NCBI RefSeq assembly: GCF_920984735.1 | Contig: NZ_CAKLBU010000008.1 | Coordinates: 62,001 to 126,000 of the forward strand | Origin: Pedobacter sp. Leaf250 | GTDB taxonomy: Bacteria > Bacteroidota > Bacteroidia > Sphingobacteriales > Sphingobacteriaceae | DNA length: 64,000 nucleotides | Reading direction: 5' to 3' | Shown here: positions 33,701 to 41,235 of the stretch, one piece after another | Position numbering within the stretch: position 1 is the stretch's first letter | How the letters are laid out: each line of letters begins with the position of its first letter | Made by a program: the position numbers and the translations under genes | Notes under the pieces: generated by a model | The model's database searches: none | What the model was told of the DNA's origin: nothing | What the model saw: the letters and a program-made list of their open reading frames with translations, nothing else

Positions 33701-34926
33701 GCGTTCGAATTTGTTAATCGTGCTGCTCCACCTTGGAAGGTATTTAACTGTGCAATTAAGTTGTTTGATTGCTGTCCAAATCCCGTTGCAGTTGATCCGG
33801 CTGGCAAAGCCGAAGTTCCACCGGTTAGTAAAGTATTGTTATAAGGTTGGTTTTCACCCAAATCCAACAAACCCAAAATATCTCTCGAATCGGTTGTTGT
33901 ACCTGCTTTATTGGTAATCCAAACCTCTATTTTAGTAATCTGAAAAGGCGATGTAATAATTGGCGCATTGGCTAAATGCTTGTTGTAATTGTTACGGAAA
34001 TATTGCGCTAAAAAAAAGTGTTTGTTGGCCTCATAACTATCGGCACTTACCCTAAATTCGTTTTGTTGCGCACCATTGGTAATCCGTAACTCACGCGATT
34101 CGGATTTTTGTTGGGTGTAAACACTTGTAACGTTCAGCTTGCCAAACTGCAATTGGGTTTTGATACCAAAAAGTGCCTGCGTACCTGTAATTAACGAGGT
34201 ATTTAAAGGTAAACTTACGTTACCCGCTTCTATTTTTTTAATGATATCATCAGCACCGCCTGTATAATCAAGTTTAATTTGATTTTCGAAATCGAATTGA
34301 GCTTCGGTATTGTAATTACTTCTTATTTTAAGCTTGGTACCAATGTTGCCGACCAAATCCATTTGAATCCTTTGATTAAAATCAAAATTGGTTTGAACAC
34401 GCTGGCGCTCATTAAAAAGCGGATTTTCGTTTTTATTTATTCGCCCAAGAAAAGTTAGTTCGGCCTCTCCACGTGGTTGAATATCAATAGTAGTACCGCC
34501 AAAAAGTTTCTCAAAAGCCTTGCTGTTAACTTGAATTTTAGGAATAATACCTGTATTTCGATAATCGCTAACTTCTGCATTGGAAATGCTTCTCCAGTTG
34601 CCTCGTTTAATTTCGCTATTAACTAAACGGGAATATTCATCAATAGTTAAATACTGCGTTTGCGTAACATATTTGTCGCCAATTAACTCCTTTACGATAT
34701 AACGTTTATTTTTGGCATCGTATTCTACCACCCTTTTCACATTATTTGGTAGTGGATAAAAAGGATTGCTTGATGAGCCTAAACCAAGGAGTTGTTTTTC
34801 GCGAAGACCAAAGTTATTTTTAAGCGTAGCGGTATCAGCTTTGCTCGGAACAGCTTGAGAGAAGGCGTTTTTTGTAGCAAATAAGAAAAGTGGGATGAGA
34901 AATAGGAGTGTAGAAATTCTCTTCAA
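27730..34926 (-). CDS. sprA: SprA/Sov, outer-membrane translocon of the type IX secretion system
   Basis: A 2398-residue protein, the characteristic giant size of SprA. Signal peptide at residues 1-23 (MKRISTLLFLIPLFLFATKN, ending in AFSQ). Then come repeated barrel and plug regions with typical blocks such as PRGEAELTFLGRINKNENPL, FNERQRVQTNFDFNQRIQMD, GNIGTKLKIRSNYNTEAQFD, AGNVSLPLNTSLITGTQALF, GIKTQLQFGKLNVTSVYTQQ and SRSIIDLKSAISWQL. SprA forms the 36-strand outer-membrane channel through which CTD-tagged proteins (gliding adhesins, hydrolases) leave the cell. The gene follows ruvA by 12 bases, a conserved linkage in Bacteroidota. No frameshift is visible. Confidence 0.97.
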   Translation of the reverse strand: MKRISTLLFLIPLFLFATKNAFSQAVPSKADTATLKNNFGLREKQLLGLGSSSNPFYPLPNNVKRVVEYDAKNKRYIVKELIGDKYVTQTQYLTIDEYSRLVNSEIKRGNWRSISNAEVSDYRNTGIIPKIQVNSKAFEKLFGGTTIDIQPRGEAELTFLGRINKNENPLFNERQRVQTNFDFNQRIQMDLVGNIGTKLKIRSNYNTEAQFDFENQIKLDYTGGADDIIKKIEAGNVSLPLNTSLITGTQALFGIKTQLQFGKLNVTSVYTQQKSESRELRITNGAQQNEFRVSADSYEANKHFFLAQYFRNNYNKHLANAPIITSPFQITKIEVWITNKAGTTTDSRDILGLLDLGENQPYNNTLLTGGTSALPAGSTATGFGQQSNNLIAQLNTFQGGAARLTNSNAVISFFQSTGVTDNFAKLTYARKLTEREFTFQPQLGYISLNNPLNGDEVLAVAYRYTYNGVEYQVGEFSTDVSFDAANPKVLYAKMLKNDINKINLPTWDLMMKNIYSIGGYQISPVNFKLDIFRIDNETGVEKPIMTEGQNTANKQWIALTEFDRLNQQNERKPDGIFDFVAANNAFGSYFSSSSQNLNSPFGSNLSNTGLAALTNNTNTGYITIDPANGRIIFPLIEPFGQDLASKFLPSEQALIDKYTFTALYDSTQTIAKQLFQNQNRYILKGNYQSEISSEFSLNAINVPEGSVKVFAGTMPLTEGVDFTVDYQGGRVSIINQALLTSGQPIRITTENNELFGLQQRSLFGTRLDYRVNNKLNLGGTIMNLTEKPLTQKVNLGEEPISNTIWGADINYSSPSRFLTKLVDKLPFLSTKAPSSVNFYGEYAQLIPGHPRALNFAGTKNGVSYLDDFEASRSIIDLKSAISWQLSGTPQDFPESQLVDNLEYGYNRARIAFYNIDPTFYNSAASTTPTNIRNNRNELSNHYVREVIEQEVFPFKETATGQAFNITTLDVAYYPTVRGPYNYVTTGFQPDGQFITPRTKWGGFQRKIETNDFEALNVGFIEFWVLDPFIYNKSNTAGGDLYFNLGNISEDILKDGRKSLENGLPAGEDPSKYDETNWGRVPKLQPVIQAFDNDPDARRAQDVGLDGLSDANERTKFATAINQIKAQLNGTAAAAIDADPSSDNYTYFRGPQLDAINAGILKRYEKYNGPEGNSKTSQQSQAELGIENSASTALPDGEDINRDNNMTQSDEYFQYKVSMRQNDLVVGQNFVTDKVTSQVKLANGNTQAATWYQFRVPISQYQKKVGNIQDFKSIRFFRLFMTNFADTTILRFAKLQLIRGEWREYNVKNEANQVIVDPSLPALTPDNSTVEVSTVNIEENGKRSPIPYVTPPGILRERDYSNYRGDTRLNEQSLSVTVKNLRDGYGRSAFKTAYSDFRSYKHLEMFVHAEAVNNQILNDRDVAAFLRIGTDNQDNYYEYVMPLKVTLPGTSDPDAIWPEANRMDIDLTLFQNAKLARNVAKQSSGQPWPINVPFTYTDGDRTVVVKGQPDMSKVRVYMLGIKNPLRGLSNAEADDGLDKDALVWFNELRLTEFDERGGWAATARLNLKLADFADVNISGSKSTIGFGTIDSKVSERNRADNVLLDVSSAVELGKFLPQKSGVKIPMFVNYSKQVSTPQFNPRTPDIELKNALDQSTKAEKDSILNFSQDYTVRRGINFTNVRKERTNNAKPVRLWDIENFAVSYAFTEYNHRDFINQSSIQNTYRGSLQYSYAKEAKTYAPFEKIIKSNMLALVRDFNFSIFPSAINFRIDVDRLYSENTLRNNDPNNSIPIYQNGFGTTFNKNFRMSRIYGIAWNLTRSLQLDFNATNYSIIDEPDGRLEGLKRDTVWQNLKRLGRTTDYNHNLNVTYNLPIDKIPGMNWVTVKTRYGTNFNWQTEPLSTLLDPNINLGNTIQNSRNIQVNPSLNLVTLYNKFGFIRNASNNQDGAKVKNFFINLITSVKNLNANYVQTKGIFLPGYLPTTRYFGIDNATGAPGVGFAFGSQRDIRDMALNNGWLTTDTLQTQLYVNTLREDLQFTGQIEPFKDLRITLRANKAQTRNFSTNFRYEASVGSFENLSAITTGDYSISYIALGTAFKEKNSSIISTLFNQFMANRIIVSRRLGAQNPNSGGQTAGFADGYSKESQDVIISAFMAAYAGKDPGKMKLNAFPRIPLPNWSLTYNGLTRIPFIADKFSSVDIRHGYRSAYNINGFNSLLRYQETNGFSVNRDANNNFLPEYQFAQVTISEYFSPLVGVDTKFKNNLTATFELNRSRLLGLSLANSQLAQLSENNMVLGLGYRTNKFRFPFGWFKSLKMDNNMDFKLDVAIRDNKTVIYRADVTEAEISSGAKNITLRPSVDYVLNQKFNIKLFYDSNITKPYTSQTFNTAFSNFGFSLRFTLN

Positions 34927-34938
34927 AGGCCGTTATAT

Positions 34939-35523
34939 CTATAAATTTTTTAAAGCTTGTTTAATTAGTTGCTCTACCGAAAGCGTCCCTTCTGTTCCCT
35001 TTAAAATCTGATCAATAGTTTTTTCGGCTGTTTGTTTGGCGAATCCGAGCATTACCAATGCAGATAACGCTTCATCTTTAACTGTATTGTGTTGAGGCAT
35101 AGAAATTAATGAATCTGCACCTTCTTTTTTTAGCTTGTCTTGTAACTCTAAAACCAAACGTTGCGCTGTTTTAGCACCTAAACCTTTAATGCGTTGTATA
35201 AGAGGATAATCAGCCTTTACAATCGCCGTTTGAATTTCCGTTGGAGTAATGGATGATAAGATCATCCTGCCGGTATTTGGCCCTATTCCGGATACGGATA
35301 TAAGGTGTAAAAATAAACGGCGTTCGCCCTCATCGGCGAAGCCGTATAATGTATGTGCATCTTCTTTTACGTGTAGCCAGGTGTATAATTTACACCTTTC
35401 TGTATCTCCCAATGCGCTATAAGTATTCAAAGAAATGTTAATGTGATAGCCTACACCTCCAGCTTCAACCACAACAAAAGCTGGGTTTTTGAACGTCAAT
35501 TTACCATCAATATAGGCGTACAT
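34939..35523 (-). CDS. ruvA: Holliday junction branch migration protein RuvA
   Basis: A 194-residue protein of normal length. It has an N-terminal OB-fold (MYAYIDGKLTFKNPAFVVVE), a tandem helix-hairpin-helix region (LISVSGIGPNTGRMILSSIT and LIQRIKGLGAKTAQRLVLEL) and the C-terminal RuvB-contact domain after an unstructured linker (DEALSALVMLGFAKQTAEKT). It tetramerises on Holliday junctions and loads RuvB. Middle gene of the maeB-ruvA-sprA group. Confidence 0.96.
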   Translation of the reverse strand: MYAYIDGKLTFKNPAFVVVEAGGVGYHINISLNTYSALGDTERCKLYTWLHVKEDAHTLYGFADEGERRLFLHLISVSGIGPNTGRMILSSITPTEIQTAIVKADYPLIQRIKGLGAKTAQRLVLELQDKLKKEGADSLISMPQHNTVKDEALSALVMLGFAKQTAEKTIDQILKGTEGTLSVEQLIKQALKNL

Positions 35524-35547
35524 TTCCTGATTACGATTTTAGATTTG

Positions 35548-35580
35548 CGATTTCAGGTTTGTGAGTCAAACCTGAAATCG
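35548..35580 (-). other. Strong hairpin between maeB and ruvA
   Basis: CGATTTCAGGTTT / AAACCTGAAATCG, a perfect 13-bp inverted repeat with loop GTGAGTC. It begins directly after the maeB stop and has no U tract. It may protect the maeB transcript end or partially stop read-through into ruvA-sprA. Confidence 0.6.
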
Positions 35581-35581
35581 A

Positions 35582-37900
35582 TTATTTTTTGTTTGTTTTT
35601 GTAAATATACCTTTTCGTTTCGATGAATCTGCAATTTCTTCTTTTGCCTGAACATCCACTACTGCAATAGTAACCATATTTACGATCTCTCTTACCGAAC
35701 TTCCTAACTGAACAATATGAACAGGTTTATTTAATCCTAATAAAATCGGACCAACAGCTTCGGCACCACCAAGTTCCTGCAATAGTTTGTAGGCAATGTT
35801 ACCTGATTCTAAATTTGGGAAAACCAATGTATTTGCAGGCTCTTTGGCAAGTGTACTGAATGGAAAATTCTCTTTTAACAATTCGTTGTTAATGGCAAAG
35901 TTGCCTTGCATTTCTCCATCAACAATTACTTCTGGATGGTTTTTATGCAACAAACGGGCAGTTTCTCTAACCTTGTTTGGCGTAACACCATCGTTCGAGC
36001 CAAAGTTTGAGTAAGATAATAATGCAATACGTGGTTTAATGTTAAACTGCTTTACCGATTTATCCAATAATAAAGTGATATCAACCAATTCTTCTGCTGT
36101 TGGATCTACATTTACGGTAGTATCGCCAAAGAAAACCGGGCCTTTTTTGGTCATCATCATGTACATACCCGCAACGCGTTTAACGCTTGGGTCTACACCA
36201 ATAACACGTAAAGCTGGTTTAATGGTAGATCCGTAGTCTTTTGTTAAACCTGAAATCATCGCATCAGCTTCGCCAAATTCTACCATCGATGCACCATAAT
36301 AATTACGGTCTCTCAATAATTTTGTAGCATCATTTAATGAAATTCCCTTACGCTGACGTTTTTTGTATAAAGAAGCCGCGTATTGTTTGGTTTTTTCAGG
36401 GTTTTGCATCTGATCAATGATCTCTACGCCTTCCAATTCCAGTGCATGCTCATCAATAATCGATTGGATTTTCTCTTTATTTCCTAATAAAATAGGAATT
36501 GCAATGTTTTCATCCTTAATAATTTGAGCTGCTTTTAAAATTTTATAGTTATCTGCTTCAGCAAAAACAACACGTTTAGGATCCATTTTAGCTTTAGTGG
36601 TAATAGAACGCATAATCGCATCATCTAAACCTAAACGTTTTCTTAACTCTTCGTTGTAAGCATCCCAGTCTGTAATAATTTTACGGGCAACACCACTTTC
36701 AATAGCTGCTTTTGCAACCGCTGTAGAAACCTCCGTAATCAACCTAAAATCAACAGGTTTTGGAATGATGTATTCCTTGCCAAACTTAAGGTTGCGGGCA
36801 TTATAGGCTAAGTTTACAGCCTCAGGTACAGATTTTTTTGCCAATTCAGCAATGGCTTTAACGGCCGCAATTTTCATTGGCTCGTTAATACTTGTTGCAC
36901 GAACATCAAGCGCACCGCGAAAAATATATGGAAATCCTAAAACATTGTTCACCTGGTTAGGATAATCAGAACGGCCAGTAGCCATAATGATATCTTTACG
37001 TGTTTTGATAGCCAATTCGTATGCAATTTCCGGATTCGGATTTGCCATTGCAAACACGATTGGATTCTTGGCCATCGAGTTTAACATTTCGACAGTAACA
37101 CAATCAGCAGAAGATAATCCGATGAAAACATCAGAATCTTTCATGGCTTCGGCCAAAGTGTTGATTTTTCTATCCGTAGCAAATTCAGCCTTAATTGCAT
37201 CTAAAACCTCGCGGTCTTTACGAATTACGCCGGAACGATCGCACATAACGATGTTCTCTTTTTTAGCCCCTAAAGAAACATATAGTTTGGTACAAGAAAT
37301 TGCAGCGGCGCCAGCACCGTTTACCACAATTTTAATCTTGTCCATTTTTTTCTTAATGATTTCGCAAGCATTTAACAACGCAGCAGCCGAAATAATTGCT
37401 GTACCATGTTGGTCATCATGCATTACCGGAATATTCATTTCCTCTTTCAAGCGACGCTCAATTTCGAAACATTCTGGCGCTTTAATGTCTTCTAAGTTTA
37501 CACCACCAAAAGTTGGCTCTAAAGCTTTAACGATTTTTACGAAATCATCAACATTTTTGGTATCTAACTCTAAATCAAATACATCAATATCAGCAAAAAT
37601 TTTAAATAATAAACCTTTACCTTCCATTACCGGTTTACCAGCTTCAGGACCAATATCGCCTAAACCTAATACGGCAGTACCGTTACTAATAACTGCAACA
37701 AGGTTTCCTTTTGCAGTATATTTATAAACATCTTCTGTGTTTTCAGCAATTTTTAAACATGGCTCTGCAACGCCTGGAGAATAGGCTAGAGTTAAATCTC
37801 TTTGCGAATTTGTAGGTTTTGTAGGTACTACTTGTATCTTTCCCGGACGGCCTTGCGAGTGGTAATCAAGCGCATCTTGCTTTCTAGTGGTTTTACTCAT
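35582..37900 (-). CDS. maeB: NADP-dependent malic enzyme with phosphotransacetylase-like domain
   Basis: A 772-residue two-domain protein. Residues 1-~430 are malic enzyme: KIQVVPTKPTNSQRDLTLAY, SPGVAEPCLKIAENTEDVYK, VISNGTAVLGLGDIGPEAGK, MHDDQHGTAIISAAALLNAC and the NAD(P)-binding KIVVNGAGAAAISCTKLYVS. Residues ~440-760 are related to phosphate acetyltransferase (FAEADNYKILKAAQIIKDEN, YGASMVEFGEADAMISGLTK) and act as an allosteric acetyl-CoA-sensing domain in characterised MaeB enzymes. It decarboxylates malate to pyruvate, supplying NADPH. Same order (maeB, ruvA, sprA) as in many Bacteroidota. Confidence 0.95.
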   Translation of the reverse strand: MSKTTRKQDALDYHSQGRPGKIQVVPTKPTNSQRDLTLAYSPGVAEPCLKIAENTEDVYKYTAKGNLVAVISNGTAVLGLGDIGPEAGKPVMEGKGLLFKIFADIDVFDLELDTKNVDDFVKIVKALEPTFGGVNLEDIKAPECFEIERRLKEEMNIPVMHDDQHGTAIISAAALLNACEIIKKKMDKIKIVVNGAGAAAISCTKLYVSLGAKKENIVMCDRSGVIRKDREVLDAIKAEFATDRKINTLAEAMKDSDVFIGLSSADCVTVEMLNSMAKNPIVFAMANPNPEIAYELAIKTRKDIIMATGRSDYPNQVNNVLGFPYIFRGALDVRATSINEPMKIAAVKAIAELAKKSVPEAVNLAYNARNLKFGKEYIIPKPVDFRLITEVSTAVAKAAIESGVARKIITDWDAYNEELRKRLGLDDAIMRSITTKAKMDPKRVVFAEADNYKILKAAQIIKDENIAIPILLGNKEKIQSIIDEHALELEGVEIIDQMQNPEKTKQYAASLYKKRQRKGISLNDATKLLRDRNYYGASMVEFGEADAMISGLTKDYGSTIKPALRVIGVDPSVKRVAGMYMMMTKKGPVFFGDTTVNVDPTAEELVDITLLLDKSVKQFNIKPRIALLSYSNFGSNDGVTPNKVRETARLLHKNHPEVIVDGEMQGNFAINNELLKENFPFSTLAKEPANTLVFPNLESGNIAYKLLQELGGAEAVGPILLGLNKPVHIVQLGSSVREIVNMVTIAVVDVQAKEEIADSSKRKGIFTKTNKK

Positions 37901-38070
37901 TACGTAACTTATTAGTGACGCCGCAAAGGTACAATTCTTTTATTAGGCAGAAAATAAATATCCTAGCAAAAAATTAATTCTCTGTGCGCTAAAATTCTTA
38001 CCGTTTGGATGATAATCACAGGTAAATGATTTATGAGATAATATTTCTGCAATTCATTCGTGAATGCCAA

Positions 38071-38102
38071 AGTGCTTAGGTTTAGAAAAAACCTAGGTGC
38101 TT
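38071..38102 (-). terminator. Hairpin downstream of the phospholipase C gene
   Basis: CAAAGTGCTTAGGTTT and AAACCTAGGTGCTTTG pair over 16 positions with three G-U wobbles. It lies just beyond the stop at 38111. No long T tract, so termination strength is uncertain. Confidence 0.5.
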
Positions 38103-38110
38103 TGAATTGG

Positions 38111-40639
38111 CTAAACCCTTCCCATCAGTGGATCGGTATAGGTTTCCTTTCCAGTTTCAATTCTTCCTGCAAATCGCTGTGCAAATAACCCATTCGGATT
38201 TGTTGTAATTTCAAAATCGTACCAGCCGTAACTTGATTTCAAATCCAAAACAATTATTTCTTCTGCTTTTGCAGCGACATATTTTTTAATTGCACTTTTT
38301 TTATAGGCCAAATCATTCAGCTGAAATCCTATTGCATTTTCTCCACTATTTTTTATTAGCACCTTAACATTTCCAGTAGGCACTTTTGTAATTCGATTTA
38401 ATTCGGGAACAGCAGAAATGGTTAATAATGGGTCGCTTGATGTGCCTTCGAATTCACGAAAAAATCCATTCGGTCCATTTAACCGAAGGTGGTATTTCCC
38501 ATCTTCAAACGCATTTAATGGCCATTGATAAGTCAACTCGTCATCAGCTTTCACTGCGAACGACCAATTTCTGCAACTTTCTTCCTGCTGATCATCTTTA
38601 AATTTAGCAGGAGCATAAACGGTAAATGGCGCACCAGCAGATTTTTTGCCAAACAGTTTTGTGCCAGCAGACATTTTGATCTGAAAACTCTGTTTATCTG
38701 CCAGAAGTGAACCTTCACTTTCCAATTGATAGGGTAATGCGCAAGCTTTACGGATTCCTTTCTCTTGCTGAGACATCACATTAGCAAAATTGGTTTGCGA
38801 CGTTATATTATTTAAATCACGATCTGTTAAAGCATTAGAAATTTTCGGCTCCTCTTTAAATTTTGCATTGAAAATGGTTTCTACAAAAGCATCACGTTGT
38901 AAAAACGGCAATTTTTCTGAAGCGGCATCAAATGGTGTAAAAGCAGAAGTCAGGTTGCCACAAATTGTTCTTCTCCATTCGCTGATGTTATCCAAGCGAA
39001 TGTTTTTATTGTATTTGCGGTTTACAAATTCTTCTAAAAACTGAAGGGTAGAAGTGTGATCAAAAACCTGCGAATTCACTTTCCCACCTCTACTCCAGGG
39101 CGAAGCAATCAGCATTGGTACCCTAAAACCCAAACCAATTGGCGCTTCTCTGGCACCTTTCTCTGGTACACCTTGTTTAAGTTCATTTACCAGGCGCACA
39201 TGCTCCACTTCGGTATCAATACCTTTAGAAACTTTACCAGTTTCGGGTTTATTATTATCGGGAATAGAAAACGGTACCACGTGATCGTAGTAACCATCAT
39301 TTTCATCATAGGTTACAATGAAAATGGTTTTCTTCCATACTTCGGGATTTTTGGTTAAAATGTCCATCACTTCAGAAACCAACCATGCACCATACCAAGG
39401 GGCACTCGGGTGATCGGAAAAATTCTGTGGACCAGCCAGCCAGGAAACTGTAGGTAGCTTGCCAGTATTTACATCAGTTCTGAATTGATGCAGAACATCA
39501 CCTTTTGGTACGGTTACTTCTCTTTCTTTGCCGTTATCTTCATATTTAATGGCAGAAATACTCCGGTAATCAGGATCGTTTTTATTTACTACAAAAGCAC
39601 GGTAAAACAAGCTTTTCTGCTCATCCGTTAATTTGGCGAAGTTGGTTTCATTCCATTTTTCGAGGTCGGCAGTAGCATCATCCAAAGCTTTTATTTTATT
39701 TTTTAAATCACTTTGGATTTTTTTGGCTGCAGCATCGCTAGAAGGACTTTCCTCTTGCAGTTTATTAATTTCTGCTGGTAAGGTATCTACCAGCTTTTGT
39801 AAATTCTCTACAAATCTATCTTTAAACTTTACATTATATGCCTTGAAAAATTCCAATAAGTTGCAGCCAAAATTGGCAAGCCAGGCACGTTCTTCTCCTT
39901 TGAAACCGCCACCGCAACTGGTTTCATTTTGATAAAACTTCCAGGCAATTTTATTTTCTTCCAATAACTCAGGAAAAGTTTTCCAAACATGTTTTCCATA
40001 AGCGAAATCATCATTTCTGATGTTCGCCTTTAAAATACCATTTTCCTCATGGGTAATTTTGCCCGTCCAGAAGAAAGATCTGTTTGGCGTAGTGCTCGTC
40101 ATTCCTGAACAAAAGTTTTGATCGCAAATGGTAAAAGCATCAGCCAAGGCATAGTTAAAAGGTAAATCTTCGCGTACATAATGACCTAACGTTAGTGGCA
40201 TGTGCGCATAATTTTTGTTGCCAGGCTTTTTGGCAATTAACCATTTATCATATTTTCCCTGGTTGTATGCATCAACCTGGCTTGCTCTGGAATGTGGCAA
40301 TGAACCCATCCAAGTTACCTTTGTATCTTTAATATTTAACCGAAATGGAGCATAAGTGTTTCCCGTGGCATCCGTTTGAAACCAAGCTGGTTTTTGATTG
40401 GGAAGTGTTACCACTCGCGGGTCGTTAAAACCGCGAACGCCCTGTAAGCTACCAAAAGCATGGTCGAAGGATCGATTTTCCTGCATAAGAATTACCACAT
40501 GTTCTGCGTCTAAAAACGAACTACCTGGTGCAGGATCGATTGCAAAAGCTTTTTGAATTGATGAAGGTACCGCAGATGCTAAACCTGTTGCGCCTGAAAG
40601 CAGTAAAGATTTACGGAGAAATTCTCTTCTGGTATCCAT
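38111..40639 (-). CDS. Phosphocholine-type phospholipase C, Tat-exported
   Basis: An 842-residue enzyme. The N-terminus MDTRREFLRKSLLLSGATGL carries the twin-arginine motif RREFLRK, so export is through Tat in folded form. Residues ~45-600 are the phosphoesterase domain: HVVILMQENRSFDHAFGSLQ (metal/nucleophile region), CSGMTSTTPNRSFFWTG, TYDENDGYYDHVVPFSIP and PWSRGGKVNSQVFDHTSTLQ. Two C-terminal beta domains (residues ~640-840) match the bacterial PLC C-terminal repeats. The family hydrolyses phosphatidylcholine or sphingomyelin head groups. It lies alone, with no PC-degradation genes nearby. The function in this organism could instead be acid-phosphatase-like. Confidence 0.93.
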   Translation of the reverse strand: MDTRREFLRKSLLLSGATGLASAVPSSIQKAFAIDPAPGSSFLDAEHVVILMQENRSFDHAFGSLQGVRGFNDPRVVTLPNQKPAWFQTDATGNTYAPFRLNIKDTKVTWMGSLPHSRASQVDAYNQGKYDKWLIAKKPGNKNYAHMPLTLGHYVREDLPFNYALADAFTICDQNFCSGMTSTTPNRSFFWTGKITHEENGILKANIRNDDFAYGKHVWKTFPELLEENKIAWKFYQNETSCGGGFKGEERAWLANFGCNLLEFFKAYNVKFKDRFVENLQKLVDTLPAEINKLQEESPSSDAAAKKIQSDLKNKIKALDDATADLEKWNETNFAKLTDEQKSLFYRAFVVNKNDPDYRSISAIKYEDNGKEREVTVPKGDVLHQFRTDVNTGKLPTVSWLAGPQNFSDHPSAPWYGAWLVSEVMDILTKNPEVWKKTIFIVTYDENDGYYDHVVPFSIPDNNKPETGKVSKGIDTEVEHVRLVNELKQGVPEKGAREAPIGLGFRVPMLIASPWSRGGKVNSQVFDHTSTLQFLEEFVNRKYNKNIRLDNISEWRRTICGNLTSAFTPFDAASEKLPFLQRDAFVETIFNAKFKEEPKISNALTDRDLNNITSQTNFANVMSQQEKGIRKACALPYQLESEGSLLADKQSFQIKMSAGTKLFGKKSAGAPFTVYAPAKFKDDQQEESCRNWSFAVKADDELTYQWPLNAFEDGKYHLRLNGPNGFFREFEGTSSDPLLTISAVPELNRITKVPTGNVKVLIKNSGENAIGFQLNDLAYKKSAIKKYVAAKAEEIIVLDLKSSYGWYDFEITTNPNGLFAQRFAGRIETGKETYTDPLMGRV

Positions 40640-40800
40640 GTTTGATAAAATAATTTTAAAGCAAATTAAAGTTATTTTAACAGCTATTAAATAAAGCGAA
40701 AGTTAATTGTATGTTAATCGATGATAATGTTACAGACAAAGAGCAGTCAATTGCACTTCGAAAAAATTGGAGGACGCCTTTTAAAGAAGGAAAGTAGCTA

Positions 40801-41217
40801 TCAGTCGATTAGCCAAAGTATATTTTCTCGCTTTCTTAATGCATTATATTTAACCTCTACTTTAACTGGCAACGGGCTGTTCCTGATTCTTGACAATGAT
40901 CTTGAGTTCATAATCGAATGTCCTAAAACACAGGAATTACTGTAAGTTACTCCATTAACGGTAAAAACATAAATAAATTCGATTTTATCAGTCACTGTGT
41001 TATTTCCTTGTGCGCCACTTTGGATATTGGCAGAGAACTCTTTTCTTGCTGTGATTTCGCCAGTAGTTTTACCTGATTTGTCAATGCTATGCCAAAGCAT
41101 GCCTACAAAAGAAAGATTGAAACAAATAAATAGTATCAAGAAAAAGGCTAGAATGAATCCAGAAACCTGAAAAATTGATTTCCAATCGTAAAAATAGATA
41201 TTGCTAATTTTTTTCAA
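40801..41217 (-). CDS. DUF3592-like membrane-anchored protein
   Basis: A 138-residue protein with one N-terminal membrane helix (residues ~15-40, IFQVSGFILAFFLILFICFN) and a beta-rich extracytoplasmic region (IEFIYVFTVNGVTYSNSCVL, VKVEVKYNALRKRENIL). The strand pattern resembles DUF3592 domains found in bacterial membrane proteins. Role unknown. It lies 18 bases downstream of the mltD-like gene and could be its operon partner. Confidence 0.7.
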   Translation of the reverse strand: MKKISNIYFYDWKSIFQVSGFILAFFLILFICFNLSFVGMLWHSIDKSGKTTGEITARKEFSANIQSGAQGNNTVTDKIEFIYVFTVNGVTYSNSCVLGHSIMNSRSLSRIRNSPLPVKVEVKYNALRKRENILWLID

Positions 41218-41235
41218 CTTACCCTACTATAGTCG

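Noticed and set aside
36987..37727. Long plus-strand open frame (246 codons) opposite maeB
   Set aside because: It is the antisense shadow of the malic enzyme domain, whose catalytic motifs are intact in the other strand.
40721..40945. Plus-strand open frame of 74 codons
   Set aside because: It overlaps the antisense of the DUF3592-like gene, which has a clear membrane helix and operon context, and has low-complexity composition.
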